This document shows, in pieces, positions 47,334-58,097 of a stretch of 64,000 bases of DNA. The position numbers and the translations under genes are program-made. This stretch comes from Cryptococcus deneoformans JEC21 (taxonomy: Eukaryota; Basidiomycota; Tremellomycetes; Tremellales; Cryptococcaceae), in assembly GCF_000091045.1 (NCBI RefSeq), contig NC_006687.1, positions 715,001-779,000 of the forward strand. The letters run 5' to 3'. Under the pieces are notes generated by a model that made no database searches, was not told the origin of the DNA, and was given only the letters and a program-made list of their open reading frames with translations. Position 1 is the first letter of the stretch, and every line of letters begins with the position of its first letter.

Positions 47334-49201
47334 ATGAGGAAATTATTCAGATCAATTCGCCTATTTCCTAGACCATACTTGCAGCCTTCCGGTTCTGTTT
47401 TTCCCATATCTTCAATGAAAATGGCGCCTGGAACAACCCGTGGTGCCTCACCAGTCATAGACTCTGAGCATCAGAGCAAACGTCCCAGATTGAAAGCAGA
47501 GGACACTCAAATACCGAATCCCTCGGGCATTGAGGTCCAAGGCTCGTCCAGCGACTGTAACCATTCTATCATGTCAGAAGATGATTTGATCGAAGAGCAA
47601 ATGCGCCTTCCTATAGAATACGTCAGGTCATATGATAATGAAATCAATTATAAGAACAAACTTGTTTTGGCTCCTATGGTCAGAACTGGAAGCTGTGAGT
47701 ATACACACCTTTTGAAATTGTCATCAGTGTTAATGAATTATTTTTAAGTGCCGATGGTTGGTATTATTCTTCGCTAGGCGTCGGCAGACACTAAGCGCTT
47801 CATTGATTAGCGCCTTCTATCGTTGTATTACGGAGCTGGTTTGGTATGGTCACCAGAAGTAGTGGATAGGGCCATCATTGGGGCCGAACGAAGTGTAGAC
47901 CGTGGGTTCTGTCGTTCTTCTTATGTTTTGGGACCCCATTAATGGATGTGCTATAGCTGTAACGGGCGTTATCACTTACCATAAAGGTCAAGGCCCAATT
48001 TTCTCTACGCATCCAGCAGAAAAGCCTTTTCGTAAGTGTTTCAAGCCTTCTGGCATCGGCTGGCCTAAGCTAAATGGTGTATTTAGTCATTTTTCAAATC
48101 GGTTCTTCTAACCCCGAGCTTGCAGTAAAGGCCGCGCAGACTGTGCAGCAGGATGTCGCTGGAATGTGAGACGATATCACGTTCCGTGATGCTCGCTGTT
48201 GACATTGCTAACGTACGTCAGCGACTTGAACTGTGGGTGCCCCAAACCTTTTTCGTGAGTAACTTTCCATGCAGTCTATTCAATTAGTTAACTTTTGCTC
48301 AGAACGCATGCGGGAATGGGAGCGGCTCTTTTGTCCACGCCAGAGCTTCTTCTCGATATACTGCGCGCCCTTCTCGACAGCATCCCTCTTCCAATTTCAT
48401 GTAAAATTCGGCTTCTTCCTACTCAGCCCTCGACTCTTTACCTTGCATCTCGTATCCTTCGTACAGGAGTCCGTAATTTAACTGTCCATTGTCGGACCCG
48501 TCAAATGCGGCCTGGGGAGCGTGCTCTTTGGGAGCGACTAAGCAGCATCGTCGAACTGGGGAAAAGAAGAGGTATATCTGTGATTTGTAACGGTGATGGG
48601 GAAGGTTGGTCTAATTGGGACAGGATCAGAAATGAAACTGGTATGTGTGCATCATGTGCCTATTCCACGTTTAGTCAGCAATCTCTTTCTAAAGAACTAA
48701 TTGTCTACAGGCGCCGACTCGGTGATGCTCGCGAGGTCCGCTGAACGAAACCCCTCTGTATTTCTTCCTTCAGGTCCCTTGAACACAGTTACCGACATTA
48801 TTCCGAAACTGCTCGCTCTTAGTGATTACCTTAAAAACCCTTGGGGAAACACCAAATTTCTCCTCATGCAATTCAAACCATCACCACCTCCTTTATCCAG
48901 TATGTCAAAGGCTGAGAGGAAGCGAATTGCAGATATCTTTTCCCAGAGCAAGAGCACTCAAGAGGCCGCTGTCGGACTAGGTATATCTTTAGTCGATGGA
49001 GACCGATTGTTCAGAGAGATACAAAGAAAGATCAATGTGGACACCAATCGCAACATTTGGCAGGCGAGAACTGAAATGAAGCTAAATAATGCAGGCGATG
49101 TAGAAGGAAAGGAGGCGATAGAGGAGGAAGCAATAATAGATGGTTTTGAAGTCGGCGTTGGTCCTGCACAAGAACAAAAAATGACAGCATGCCGTAGTTA
49201 A
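47334..49201 (+). CDS. DUS2: tRNA-dihydrouridine synthase 2
   Basis: Flavoenzyme that makes dihydrouridine at position 20 of tRNA. Exons: 47334-47694, 47749-47756, 47811-47901, 47957-48031, 48087-48165, 48222-48254, 48303-48640, 48711-49201 (491 aa). The family block LVLAPMVRTGSLPMRLLSLYYGA is split by an 8-nt exon supplying the bases for L-P-M. VTGVITYHKGQGPIFSTHP follows, then the catalytic-Cys motif DLNCGCPKPFSTHAGMGAALL, KIRLLPTQ, the FMN/tRNA-binding NLTVHCRTR, and GADSVMLARSAERNPSVF. The ATG at 47334 gives MRKLFRSIRLFPRP, which resembles an import sequence; another Met (about residue 28) could serve a nuclear/cytosolic form. Confidence 0.92.
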
Positions 49202-49478
49202 CTCATATGCAATTGTTACTCTTCATCGCTTCATTTATTATACCACACTCACATGAGCCAACGAACAAACTGATCTGACTGATAGTTTTTTTCTGGTGCA
49301 ATTGTGCAGATAGATTGTCCTGAATCAAGCATATGAGATTACGTTGATGATCCTCAACATTACATTCAGCAACAACTGTCAAAATATGTGATGTGGACAG
49401 CTGCTTTACTGCCAGCTTTCATGGCACGTTCATTGTCTATTTTTCCCTCCTGCTCTTCCGCCGCCCATCAGTGATCGG

Positions 49479-51930
49479 TCACTCGTTCAATGTAACAGTA
49501 TCAGGAGCTAGCAGCAGCATAATCCATCGGCCCTTTCGATCATTCGTGTTCAAGTCCCACATCAGATTTCGTTCCGTCCCAATTTCACTAATCAGTCGAA
49601 TATTGTGTTCCAGTGCTAGTCGTAAGGACTGAGAAGTCGCATTGAGTAAGGTACTTAATCTGTCTAATAATTGTAACGACTTACAACAATGTGATTTGCC
49701 GTCCTCAGATTACGCGACTGTTGCAGTAGCAAATCGTCGAGAGATTCTCGCGCCTTGCTGAAAAGTTTGGTAACCTCCTTCAATCCGCAAGAGTCCTACA
49801 AAATTTAGCAGGATGTCTGCGAAGCTCGAAGCACTCACTTGTTTTCTATCCAATCGTCTGCGCTGTGAGATCCACTTTTCATATTTAGGAGTCAAGCCAA
49901 CATCTGTAACTGAATCCCCAGATACATGGGTGGCATATAAAAGATGCTTATGACGAAGAGCAAATCGAGGTTTTGATAAAATAGAGTCGTCAAATGGCAA
50001 AGGCACTAAAACCAAAAGCTAAATTATAAGCTGGACTAATCATATCACACTCACAATTTGCATAGCGGACCCTATGTAGGTCCAGACTTGAGCCCAAATT
50101 GCTTTAAAAGACGACGAAGAGATATGCGCAGATGCTCGAGTAACTGCGACCTCTGATATCCACCACCAGACTTCTCTTTCTTCCGAAAAATGAATTAGAT
50201 TCAATTCAATCGCTGATAATGCTGCTTCAAGCAAACAATCTAGTCGAAAAACCTCCAGTACCGAAACCAGTATAGGGGAGAACTCATGTTGAGAAGAGAG
50301 ACGACTGCCCATCATCATCCGATGTTGCCATTGTGTTGAAAGAGAAATCAAGCTCCGACGCTGGCGTGGTGGATTCTGGAGAGGCATAATCAGATCCATC
50401 ATTATATCCTAAGAAATCCTTAGCTCAATTCAGCGACTTATAGAAAGGGCATACCTTTGTTATCAGAGCTCGCCACATTTTGAGTTGTTGCATGTTGGGG
50501 CCATCAATCATATCATCAAGCGTATCTAGCACCTTCACAACTTCGTTTCTATCACCACATTCGTACAATATGGCCTCTTTAGCTAGACGATCGATATTGC
50601 GGTGACCTTGATGCGAGTCATAACAGAAAGCCGTGAATCTACTCTACACGCAATCAGCCAAGTTGGCCACTGTCTTCGCATATCTCACCTGGATCAACGA
50701 CCGGACGATTGGCAATCTCTCTCTATCATTCAGGGTCATTCCCCAAAAAAAAGCCTATTGGTTAGCCACTAGGATTTTGCTTTCGCTTACCTTCCATTGT
50801 ATCCAGTCTCCTGTACCCAGGAGACGCTCGACGTGCAAAAGTTCTTCTGTCATGTTAATCATGCATTCCCAAGACTGTTTAAATGTCGGTTGCCGGAATT
50901 CGGGTAGCGGCATACATTGACGTAAGTAAGAAGGTATTTTTGGGTCAAAACCTAATCTTGTAATTTCGGAAGGCTGGATGGCTGATGGGCTAGTATCTTG
51001 AGCTGTCAGTCGCATGACCAACAGAGTTTGCTCCAGGCTGATATCGACCGATGCGGCGCAATCGAGATATCGAAGATAGTTCTGTTTTGTAAGTAAGCTT
51101 CAAGGTGACTCATATCACTCACTCTCCGAAAAACCAATCGGTTTATCAGTTGCTCGCCAAAAGAATCTAGCGCTGCTGTGGTCAGCCACTGATGGCTTGT
51201 AATAGGACATACAGTCTGCTTTCACGTTTTCTAACCACGCGAGGGCTTCATTTGCAAATTCGACTATAGTTTCGACATCGTCGTTCACTTTGACTGGTAG
51301 CCCATAGTGATCCAACCAGCAATCTTCTCCTTCTACGGTATTTCCCTTGGAGAGTTCTGTATATACCAGATCAATGGTTTTGCAATAAAGTAACAGGTAG
51401 GCGCGTAATATCTGAGATGAAAACACGTCTTCCTGCGTTGATTGTTTTGGCTCGAATGATGGATCCATCAAATACAAGTTATGATAGTAGAGGCAAGTGT
51501 AAACAGACTGGCAGAGTGTTGCCCCTCGATACCACGATATCTAAACCGATAGATTCCGTTAATGAAGTGCCATAAGAATTGGGAATATTACTTCACTTCA
51601 AGGGCTGTCATCTTATCCATGATCCAACAAAGTTCTTCGGGTGTGAGAGGGTCTTCAGGCCGAAACATGTATGGCGATTTAAAGTTGCTAAGGATGCCAG
51701 TGTCCATTTTAGGATCCAGCAGCTTATGCTGTTAGTTGATATAACATCAAAAAACTCACTTGGATAGCTTTCATGGCATCCATCATCGTGAGGGCCGAAG
51801 GCTTGACTAACTCGCCCCATAACAGACCTACATCATTTACCAATATGAGCCTCAGTACACGTTAATAAATACACAATGTGAGATGCTAACCATCGCACTC
51901 CTCTAAAAACCACTGAGTGATATCTTGCAT
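49479..51930 (-). CDS. MAK10: NatC N-terminal acetyltransferase auxiliary subunit (Mak10/Naa35)
   Basis: Non-catalytic subunit that anchors the NatC complex on ribosomes for acetylation of Met-hydrophobic N-termini. Exons: 51930-51891, 51827-51760, 51722-51597, 51540-51213, 51175-51123, 51081-50791, 50754-50689, 50643-50455, 50408-50055, 50018-49839, 49795-49685, 49628-49479 (651 aa). Mak10 signature MDAMKAIQLLDPKMDTG, then DPLTPEELCWIMDKM and SWYRGATLCQSVYTCLYYHN. Later motifs are ALDSFGEQLINRLVFRR and SFKAIWAQVWTYIGSA. Four introns are only 36-37 nt. Exon 5 was recognised because only removal of intron 51212-51176 lets the frame continue into NYLRYLDCAA. Divergent from GSP1. Confidence 0.9.
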
Positions 51931-52337
51931 GATCCTGATGGAAGAAACCTCGACCCCAAGTGCAATTAGGAGGTGCTTGGGAACTTTATGGGCGACGAAA
52001 CTCGGGTTTCTAGGTTATGATATTTGGATATCCGCGTGCGTCCCAACAAATAATTAATGTAAATGTAAAATGTAACCTCGTCATTTATTTAGTAGTCAGG
52101 GCATCGATTGTGGAAGGAGCTCAATCACGTGACTAGAGAACTTGGAGAATTTGAGAAAAATGAGAAAAATAAAATTAAGGACGCACCACACAATTCGATA
52201 ACTGCTGTGTTGAACTGGTTGTCGGTGCTCTTTCGTTCTTACGTCCATTTCAACCCATCTCAGCTCGTAGACGCCTTATAACGTCCAACACGATTTTCAA
52301 GACCTCCACCAATATCGAACCAGAAAAAGCTGTTAAA
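51931..52337. promoter_or_regulatory. divergent intergenic region, MAK10 / GSP1
   Basis: 407 bp between divergent ATGs. It contains the perfect palindrome AATCACGTGATT-like core TCACGTGA around 52125-52132, a CACGTG E-box site bound in fungi by Cbf1-type factors. Confidence 0.45.
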
Positions 52338-53587
52338 ATGGAGAACACTGCTACCTTCAAAATGGTTTTGTGCGGTGACGGTGGAACTGTACGTGCTTAT
52401 TTTTTTATCCTTCATTCTCGCCCCATGCTGTTTGATGGTTTGCTAACTTGAATTCCAGGGTATGTAATGTCCTTCTATTTACTTGTCACGATCGCTGCTT
52501 CATATTTTGTGCCTGACTGTGTCATGAATTTCAGGGAAGGTATGTGCGAGCGTTGTTGTATTGGCAAGATTACTGCTGATTTTCAAAAACGCGTAGACCA
52601 CCTTTGTCAAACGTCATTTGACCGGTAAGTGACACGCCATCTAGAAATGCCCATGATTATTGATCCCTAACTCATCAATAATATATTCTAGGCGAGTTCG
52701 AAAAGAAGTACATTGGTAAGCGTTAAATGGCTGTTTCAAGCGTACGACTCGTACTGACGCTTTATCAGCCACTCTCGGTGTCGAAGTCCATCCCCTTACT
52801 TTCCACACCAACTTCGGCACTATCTGCTTCAACGTTTGGGACACTGCGGGTCAAGAAAAGTTTGGAGGTCTTCGTGATGGTTATTACATTCAAGGGCAAT
52901 GTGGTATCATCATGTTTGACGTCACTTCTCGTATTACTTACAAGAATGTTCCTAACTGGCACCGAGACCTCGAACGAGTGTGCGAAAACATTCCTATTGT
53001 CCTCTGTGGCAACAAGGTTGATGTCAAGGTAAGACGCTACTTACCCTTTTGTTTTAGGAGTGTCACTGAACATGCCGTGCAGGAGAGGAAAGTCAAGACT
53101 GGTAATGTGACTTTCCACCGCAAGAGTGAGCACTGTTTCAGCGGGCACATATCTATGTTGTCAGCCAAACGTAAAGTCACTAACGCCAGCATTTCAGAGA
53201 ACCTTCAGTACTTCGAAATCTCGGCGAAGTCTAACGTGAGTGCCTAATGTTCCCAATAGATAGGCTCAGTCTCACATTGCATGCCAGTACAACTTTGAGA
53301 AACCTTTCCTTTGGCTTGCCAGAAAGCTTGTTGGGTGAGTTTCAAGACTTTGATTCAAACACGATTATTTGCTGACACAGTTAGCAACCAATCTCTCGAG
53401 TTTGTGGCTGCTCCTGCTCTTGCGCCTCCTGAGGTTCAAGTTGACCAGGCGCTCATTGCCAAGTATGAAGAGGAGCTTAAGGCTGCTGCCAACGCCCCTT
53501 TGCCCGATGAGGTTAGTTTTTCAATGTGTTTAATGAGAAGATTCATCTGTTAACTCTTGCTGCAAACAGGATGACGCCGATCTTTAG
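52338..53587 (+). CDS. GSP1: Ran GTPase (Gsp1) for nucleocytoplasmic transport
   Basis: Small GTPase that gives direction to nuclear transport. Exons: 52338-52388, 52459 (one base), 52535-52539, 52597-52624, 52692-52715, 52769-53028, 53083-53125, 53198-53235, 53288-53334, 53385-53511, 53570-53587 (213 aa). G1 GDGGTGKTT, effector region [16 protein letters not shown]3 [11 protein letters not shown]4 NKVD, G5 SAKSN, and an acidic end DDADL (the Ran C-terminus). The glycine codon of G1 can only be made as exon 1 (..ACT) + G + GGAAG, so a single-base exon flanked by CAG and GTATGT is inferred. Family identity is certain; the micro-exon model needs RNA evidence. Confidence 0.95.
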
Positions 53588-54645
53588 ATGGCTACATTGT
53601 CAAATAATGACTTGGTAGTAATGATGCATGCCAATGATGTTGATTAATTAATAATACGACAGGGCCTTTCGCGTTTGATGCCAACAATGCACAGCTAACA
53701 TGTAGTCTCCGATGAATCTCTTTGCCTTGCAATTTTGGCGCTAGCTTACTGTGATGCCTGTTGCCTGTAAGCTGATACATGTTTATCTACAAGGGAATGG
53801 CGATTCATGCTACTTATACCATGGTATTGAATTTTGTTTTTGACCGGAAAGAGTCTGAACAGGCGTGAGGATGACTTGGCCCAGGACATGGGTGTCACTA
53901 CACTTGCCGATGGATGTGTTGTGGTGTTAATCTAAAATCGAATAAAAATCAATTATAACTCAAGCCTATCAAAAGACATTTCAGCGAGTGGATTGAGTTC
54001 CTTGAGTACCTGAACGTAACGCGCAAGTGCCAGTTTCACTTTGAGTGAGTAATGCAGAGGCAGAACAGCAGAATTAAAACTGCTGTGGTGGAGGCAGGCA
54101 GCCGGCGAAGACGGAATTGTGGTTTTACAAACATCATGTCTTGTTGTATTAATATTTCTACGTCATCACTTGTATTCTTCTAATAACCCGCCGACGCGTT
54201 GTAGGGAAATACCCAGGGCTTCTATTGGTTAAACGATCCAGTTGGTTCCGTTCCGCTGCCGCCCACAGCAGATAACAGTATATCGATTCCTTGGTATCAA
54301 TTCTACGGAATACAAAGCCTTCCTAGGTTTGGCTGTTGCTGGTCAATCTACCTAGTAATGATACTGACAATAGGTCGTTAGGTTGTGTAGTGGTATAATT
54401 GAACTCGGGTCTCATGTCGAGCTGTTGTTGTGTGTTGTGCGTGTGGCCAAACGCCTGAGGGGAAACGGGGCTCTTCTTTACGAGTCGGAAGAAGAAGATC
54501 GTATAGAGAGATAACGTGAATTGAGATTGGATGCCTACGTTGCGTCCCTCCAACAGGGCCTGTTGTCAAGCCGCACTAAACGGCACTTCTGCTCAGCAAG
54601 CCAAAACCACACCTCTACCCTAACGGTCCGCTTTCCCTCAATGCG
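53588..54645. other. intergenic after GSP1
   Basis: About 1.05 kb. Includes the AT-rich GSP1 3' region and the leader of the next small gene. Small antisense frames at 54323-54569 are not protein-like. Nothing else supported. Confidence 0.45.
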
Positions 54646-55098
54646 ATGGTCGGCAACGAAAGCGTCGGCGAGAGTGAGTTTGAATGGGAAGATATGGTAC
54701 CTTGTTCCACGTTCGTCGCCCAGGCCGAAGAGGAAATGAAGGTAAGGGAGGATTTATGGACTGAGACTGTAAATCAGTTCGTTACAGAGAAAACGCAAAG
54801 CAGCAAACCCGAGAAAGCCGTGCCGGAAGGATTGTGTGGACCAACAAAACATCAGTACAGACTTATTCAGTATCTACTCCCGACACAAGCGCATTATCGA
54901 CTAAAGAGATATATCTCCTGGAACACCCCGAAAGAGGTGCTTAGTGCACTTTCTCCAATGGTGTCTTTATCGAAAGAGATAGTCGTAAGTCTCAACTAAC
55001 TCGGTTAGTACTGAAACTTCTGCTAAATGCATTTTGTCTCCCTACAGACTGGTCAATGCCATTCTGAAACTGTATCCGCAATCCCATTCGCCTTCTAG
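54646..55098 (+). CDS. small unknown gene, weakly supported
   Basis: Not recognised. Exons 54646-54984 and 55048-55098 (129 aa) with a strong GTAAGT donor, CTAAC elements and a CCCTACAG acceptor. The protein is acidic at the N-terminus (EFEWEDMV, AEEEMK) and more basic in the middle (HYRLKRYISWNTPKE). After the acceptor a different frame (LVNAILKLYPQSHSP...) stays open to 55222 and also looks protein-like, so the true splice pattern or start may differ. A 36-nt intron in the first exon (54739-54774) is also possible and would not change the frame. No neighbours suggest a role. Confidence 0.35.
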
Positions 55099-55956
55099 CC
55101 CGCGGCTTGATAGCCGTCTCTCCCAATGCGCCCAAGACAGTAATCTTTATTTTCTCTACAAACGACCCGTGCCTCCAGCATTACCACCGAGGAGGAGTAC
55201 CATTTTCAATGAACTAGAATAATATGGCACATGAGCGTTTTGATCCTGTCGGCCACACCATATCATTGGACATACCTTGTGCAGCCAATAAGCTAAAAAG
55301 CTTGGATGTAACCACTCCCTATGATAAGCACATCGGCTTCCTTTGGAAGTTCAACTGTGGGGCAATGACTCCATGTTCACGAAGAGATGACTGGACTCTG
55401 CTCCTTCGATCCAGAAGGATTCGATAGGATCATCTATCGGAAGACCACTGTAACTACACTGTTTATTCGAGTAAGCTTGAATTAGCCAATGAAAAGAACG
55501 CATGAAATGATAGATCAGCGTATTTACACGCAAAGGTGTGAGTGATTAGTGTGGTCGAATGCCAATCAAATTTCGTTCCATCGGTCGATTCCGTCTCACT
55601 CCGTCTGTCAGTGGAAAAGTTATCATATGTGTCGCTACCCGTTCTCTTTCTCCTGAAGACGGACCTTATTACATTTCCATATTGAGTAGGTGCTCCCATT
55701 TAGGTGCTTCCATTGCTCAGCTATCTCCTTGCATAACACAACCACAACACCAGGCCATTGGCTGGAAGGCATATAAGGTACAAGGATACGTTATCTGATC
55801 TGGGCATTCACATGATAGGCTCAAATTGCTAGCACTGAATCTGACGCACTACTTCCCGTCGGCTTTACAAGAGTTTCCTTAATTTGCGTCGCTAATCAGC
55901 CGGTTCCACCAACTCGTCGATGTATCAATATGCCATGGATAATTATCAGATTGCAT
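55099..55956. other. intergenic, 3' flank of sialidase-like gene
   Basis: About 860 bp. Short open frames on both strands (for example 55224-55427 plus) lack recognisable content. No repeat or RNA gene seen. Confidence 0.4.
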
Positions 55957-57247
55957 TCACTCCCCATCCGTTACTTTGCATACAGCGATACCTCTCCTTT
56001 GCCATGTATAGCTCACCCAAACGCCAATCTCGTCAGTTTCGGCCGTCGGAGTTACCGTAGGATATCTAAATGATGAGAGATAAGCTTGTATTTTGCGGCT
56101 ATTGACGATCGAATGCACAGACTTACGAGAACTCTGATTTACCATCGTTCACGATCCCAGTCTCAAGCGCTATAACCCTCTGGAAACTTGCTGGCGGTGC
56201 TTGATCCTCCAAAGTGCACCAAGGAGACCACGTTTCGCCATCATCAAAGCTCACTTTCAGTACTAGGGGCGTTCGAGGACCCCAGTTCTTGTATACGTCA
56301 TTGACGGCGGCCACCAGCCGACCATCTCTAAGACGGGTAACGCACTGACCTACAAGCAAAGTCCCGATGAGTACGGAGCAATCAAAATAAGACGTACGCA
56401 GACCGCTCACCTGAATTGTTGTTTGGCAAATCTGTTGCATAACCTGGTGTCCATGTTCTTCCGTAATCTTCTGAATCTGCACGAACGATTCTTCCGATAG
56501 AGCTCCGACACATCATGTGTACGTGTCCTGGTTTATCAGCAGATTCCCATAAGGACGGTTGGATGATTCCTTCTCCGGGGAAAGATCCTCCTTCAACACC
56601 TCTATCTGCTGGTAGCTTGATGAACTCGGCTTTGACCCACCTCTCACCCTGCTTGAATGTATCTCCTTCCTTGGGGGTGGGAGCTATATCTGCGAATGCG
56701 TCCCATAAACCCTTTCCTCCCTCTAGCGTGACTTCTTTACTTGCGCCCGAAAGCCAGTCACCATTGGACAAAACAATTGGAGGGTTCTTTTGAGGACCTC
56801 TCCCACCACTGTGATCTCCAGGTACCAGCTCTCGAGGCTCTGTCCATGTATTTCCCCCATCGATAGTCTCTATTACATATGTTTTCCAGGTCGGGATAGG
56901 AGTTCCCGTCTTATAGAAGACGTAGAGATGTCCTGGAGCACCTTTCGGATCCGGAAGAAAAGATACTGGATTCCAGTGTACGATATCGCCGCTTCCTGCG
57001 ATGACACGGGGTGGGGTCCAGCATCCATTTGTGCACTTTGAGAACCTAGAGATGCATCATCAACACCAAGTTAATGGATGTCAGTGAAAGCCTACCATAT
57101 TTTCACGTCTGAAGTACCCTCTTTTGTTCCGCCAAACCATGTCACGTACTCCACCCCACAGGCAGCCTGTATGGTGGAACAATGCACTTCGGGTTGCCTT
57201 GGATCGTCTTTGAACAGGTACTCTCGTTGTATTTTAGGTGTGGTCAT
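55957..57247 (-). CDS. sialidase-like BNR/Asp-box protein
   Basis: Six-bladed sialidase-fold protein, probably an intracellular glycosidase or related enzyme. Exons: 57247-57096, 57045-56411, 56349-56127, 56065-55957 (372 aa). Asp-box (SxDxGxTW-like) motifs: IDGGNTWTE, SEDYGRTWTP and FDDGETWSP. Other BNR_2-type features: EVHCSTIQAA, YVTWFGGTKEGTSDVKIWFS, PIVLSNGDWLSGAS and FPGEGIIQPSLWES. No signal peptide is seen at the chosen Met, so it is likely cytosolic. The Arg triad of true sialidases cannot be confirmed by eye. It is divergent from a sugar transporter, which suggests a sugar-scavenging role; substrate unknown. Such genes are patchy in fungi and could be horizontally acquired. Confidence 0.83.
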
Positions 57248-58097
57248 GTTGAAATTTGCTGAGTTCGGGTCAAGATTGATGTTTACACCGAAACAAGTTA
57301 TGGCTAAGTATGTTCTGAGGACAGGAGGGACATCGGGATCGTTGCCGAAAAAGCTATGAAGGATGTGTTAGACACTTGAGGTCTTCGTCGTGCAAAGCTT
57401 TGAGAGCTATGTGGGATCCCAGCACATAACGCCAAGCAACATCTGATTGCAAGCTTCTCGGGCTTCTCTCTTCTCATGAATACACAATTGAGTTACGGCT
57501 AATATCGGGAGAGTGCCGAATATGGAACTCTACAGTTACACCAATTCTGTGTGGCAGGCAATTCGGACCTTTTCAAGGGTTTATTTAGGTCAGATGATCA
57601 AACTCTTTTCTTTTCCTACGACTGCTTTCGGGATGCAGCCGATCCCTTTTCATCCTCTGACCACATGCACTAGTTTAGGCATAATAGGAGAGGGCGCAAA
57701 AGTCAGCTTCTGCTTTGAACCGTTCCTCTTCACACTTAAGATTTCCGAATCCGAAGATCTGCTGTGTCCCCTTTTCGCAGAGGTTGCATTTTTCCCGCTC
57801 TTATTACTTCATTGATTGAAATAAATAGTGTATGAATCTCTTGACCGATCCTCACTTGAAATACCAGTCTTAGAGACCAAGAATACCAATATCGGGTACA
57901 ACCGACTCTGTCCGATTTTGAGTTGCCTTTCCTCCACTTCGCTGTCAGCCGGAGGACCACTTATCGCCCGTTTTGTGCGACTTATTTGAAGGGTGTAGGA
58001 TTGAAACCAACCCCACAACCCCATATTATTTAAGCAGCCCCACGGGTCTCCATAATCACTGTTTACATTCGTAACTGACAATAGAAGCAACTACGTT
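57248..58097. promoter_or_regulatory. divergent intergenic region, sialidase-like / sugar transporter
   Basis: 850 bp between the two ATGs. No other coding sequence is convincing. If the two genes form a catabolic pair, their joint control should reside here. Confidence 0.4.

Noticed and set aside
51115..51212. Reading straight through in MAK10 (YYKPSVADHSSARFFW...)
   Set aside because: This frame cannot join the next exon NYLRYLDCAA. Splicing a 37-nt intron (51212-51176) gives ALDSFGEQLINRLVFRR and restores phase.
54361..54450. tRNA-like text (TAGTGGTATAATTG) near 54.4 kb
   Set aside because: No anticodon arm or T arm could be paired on either strand.
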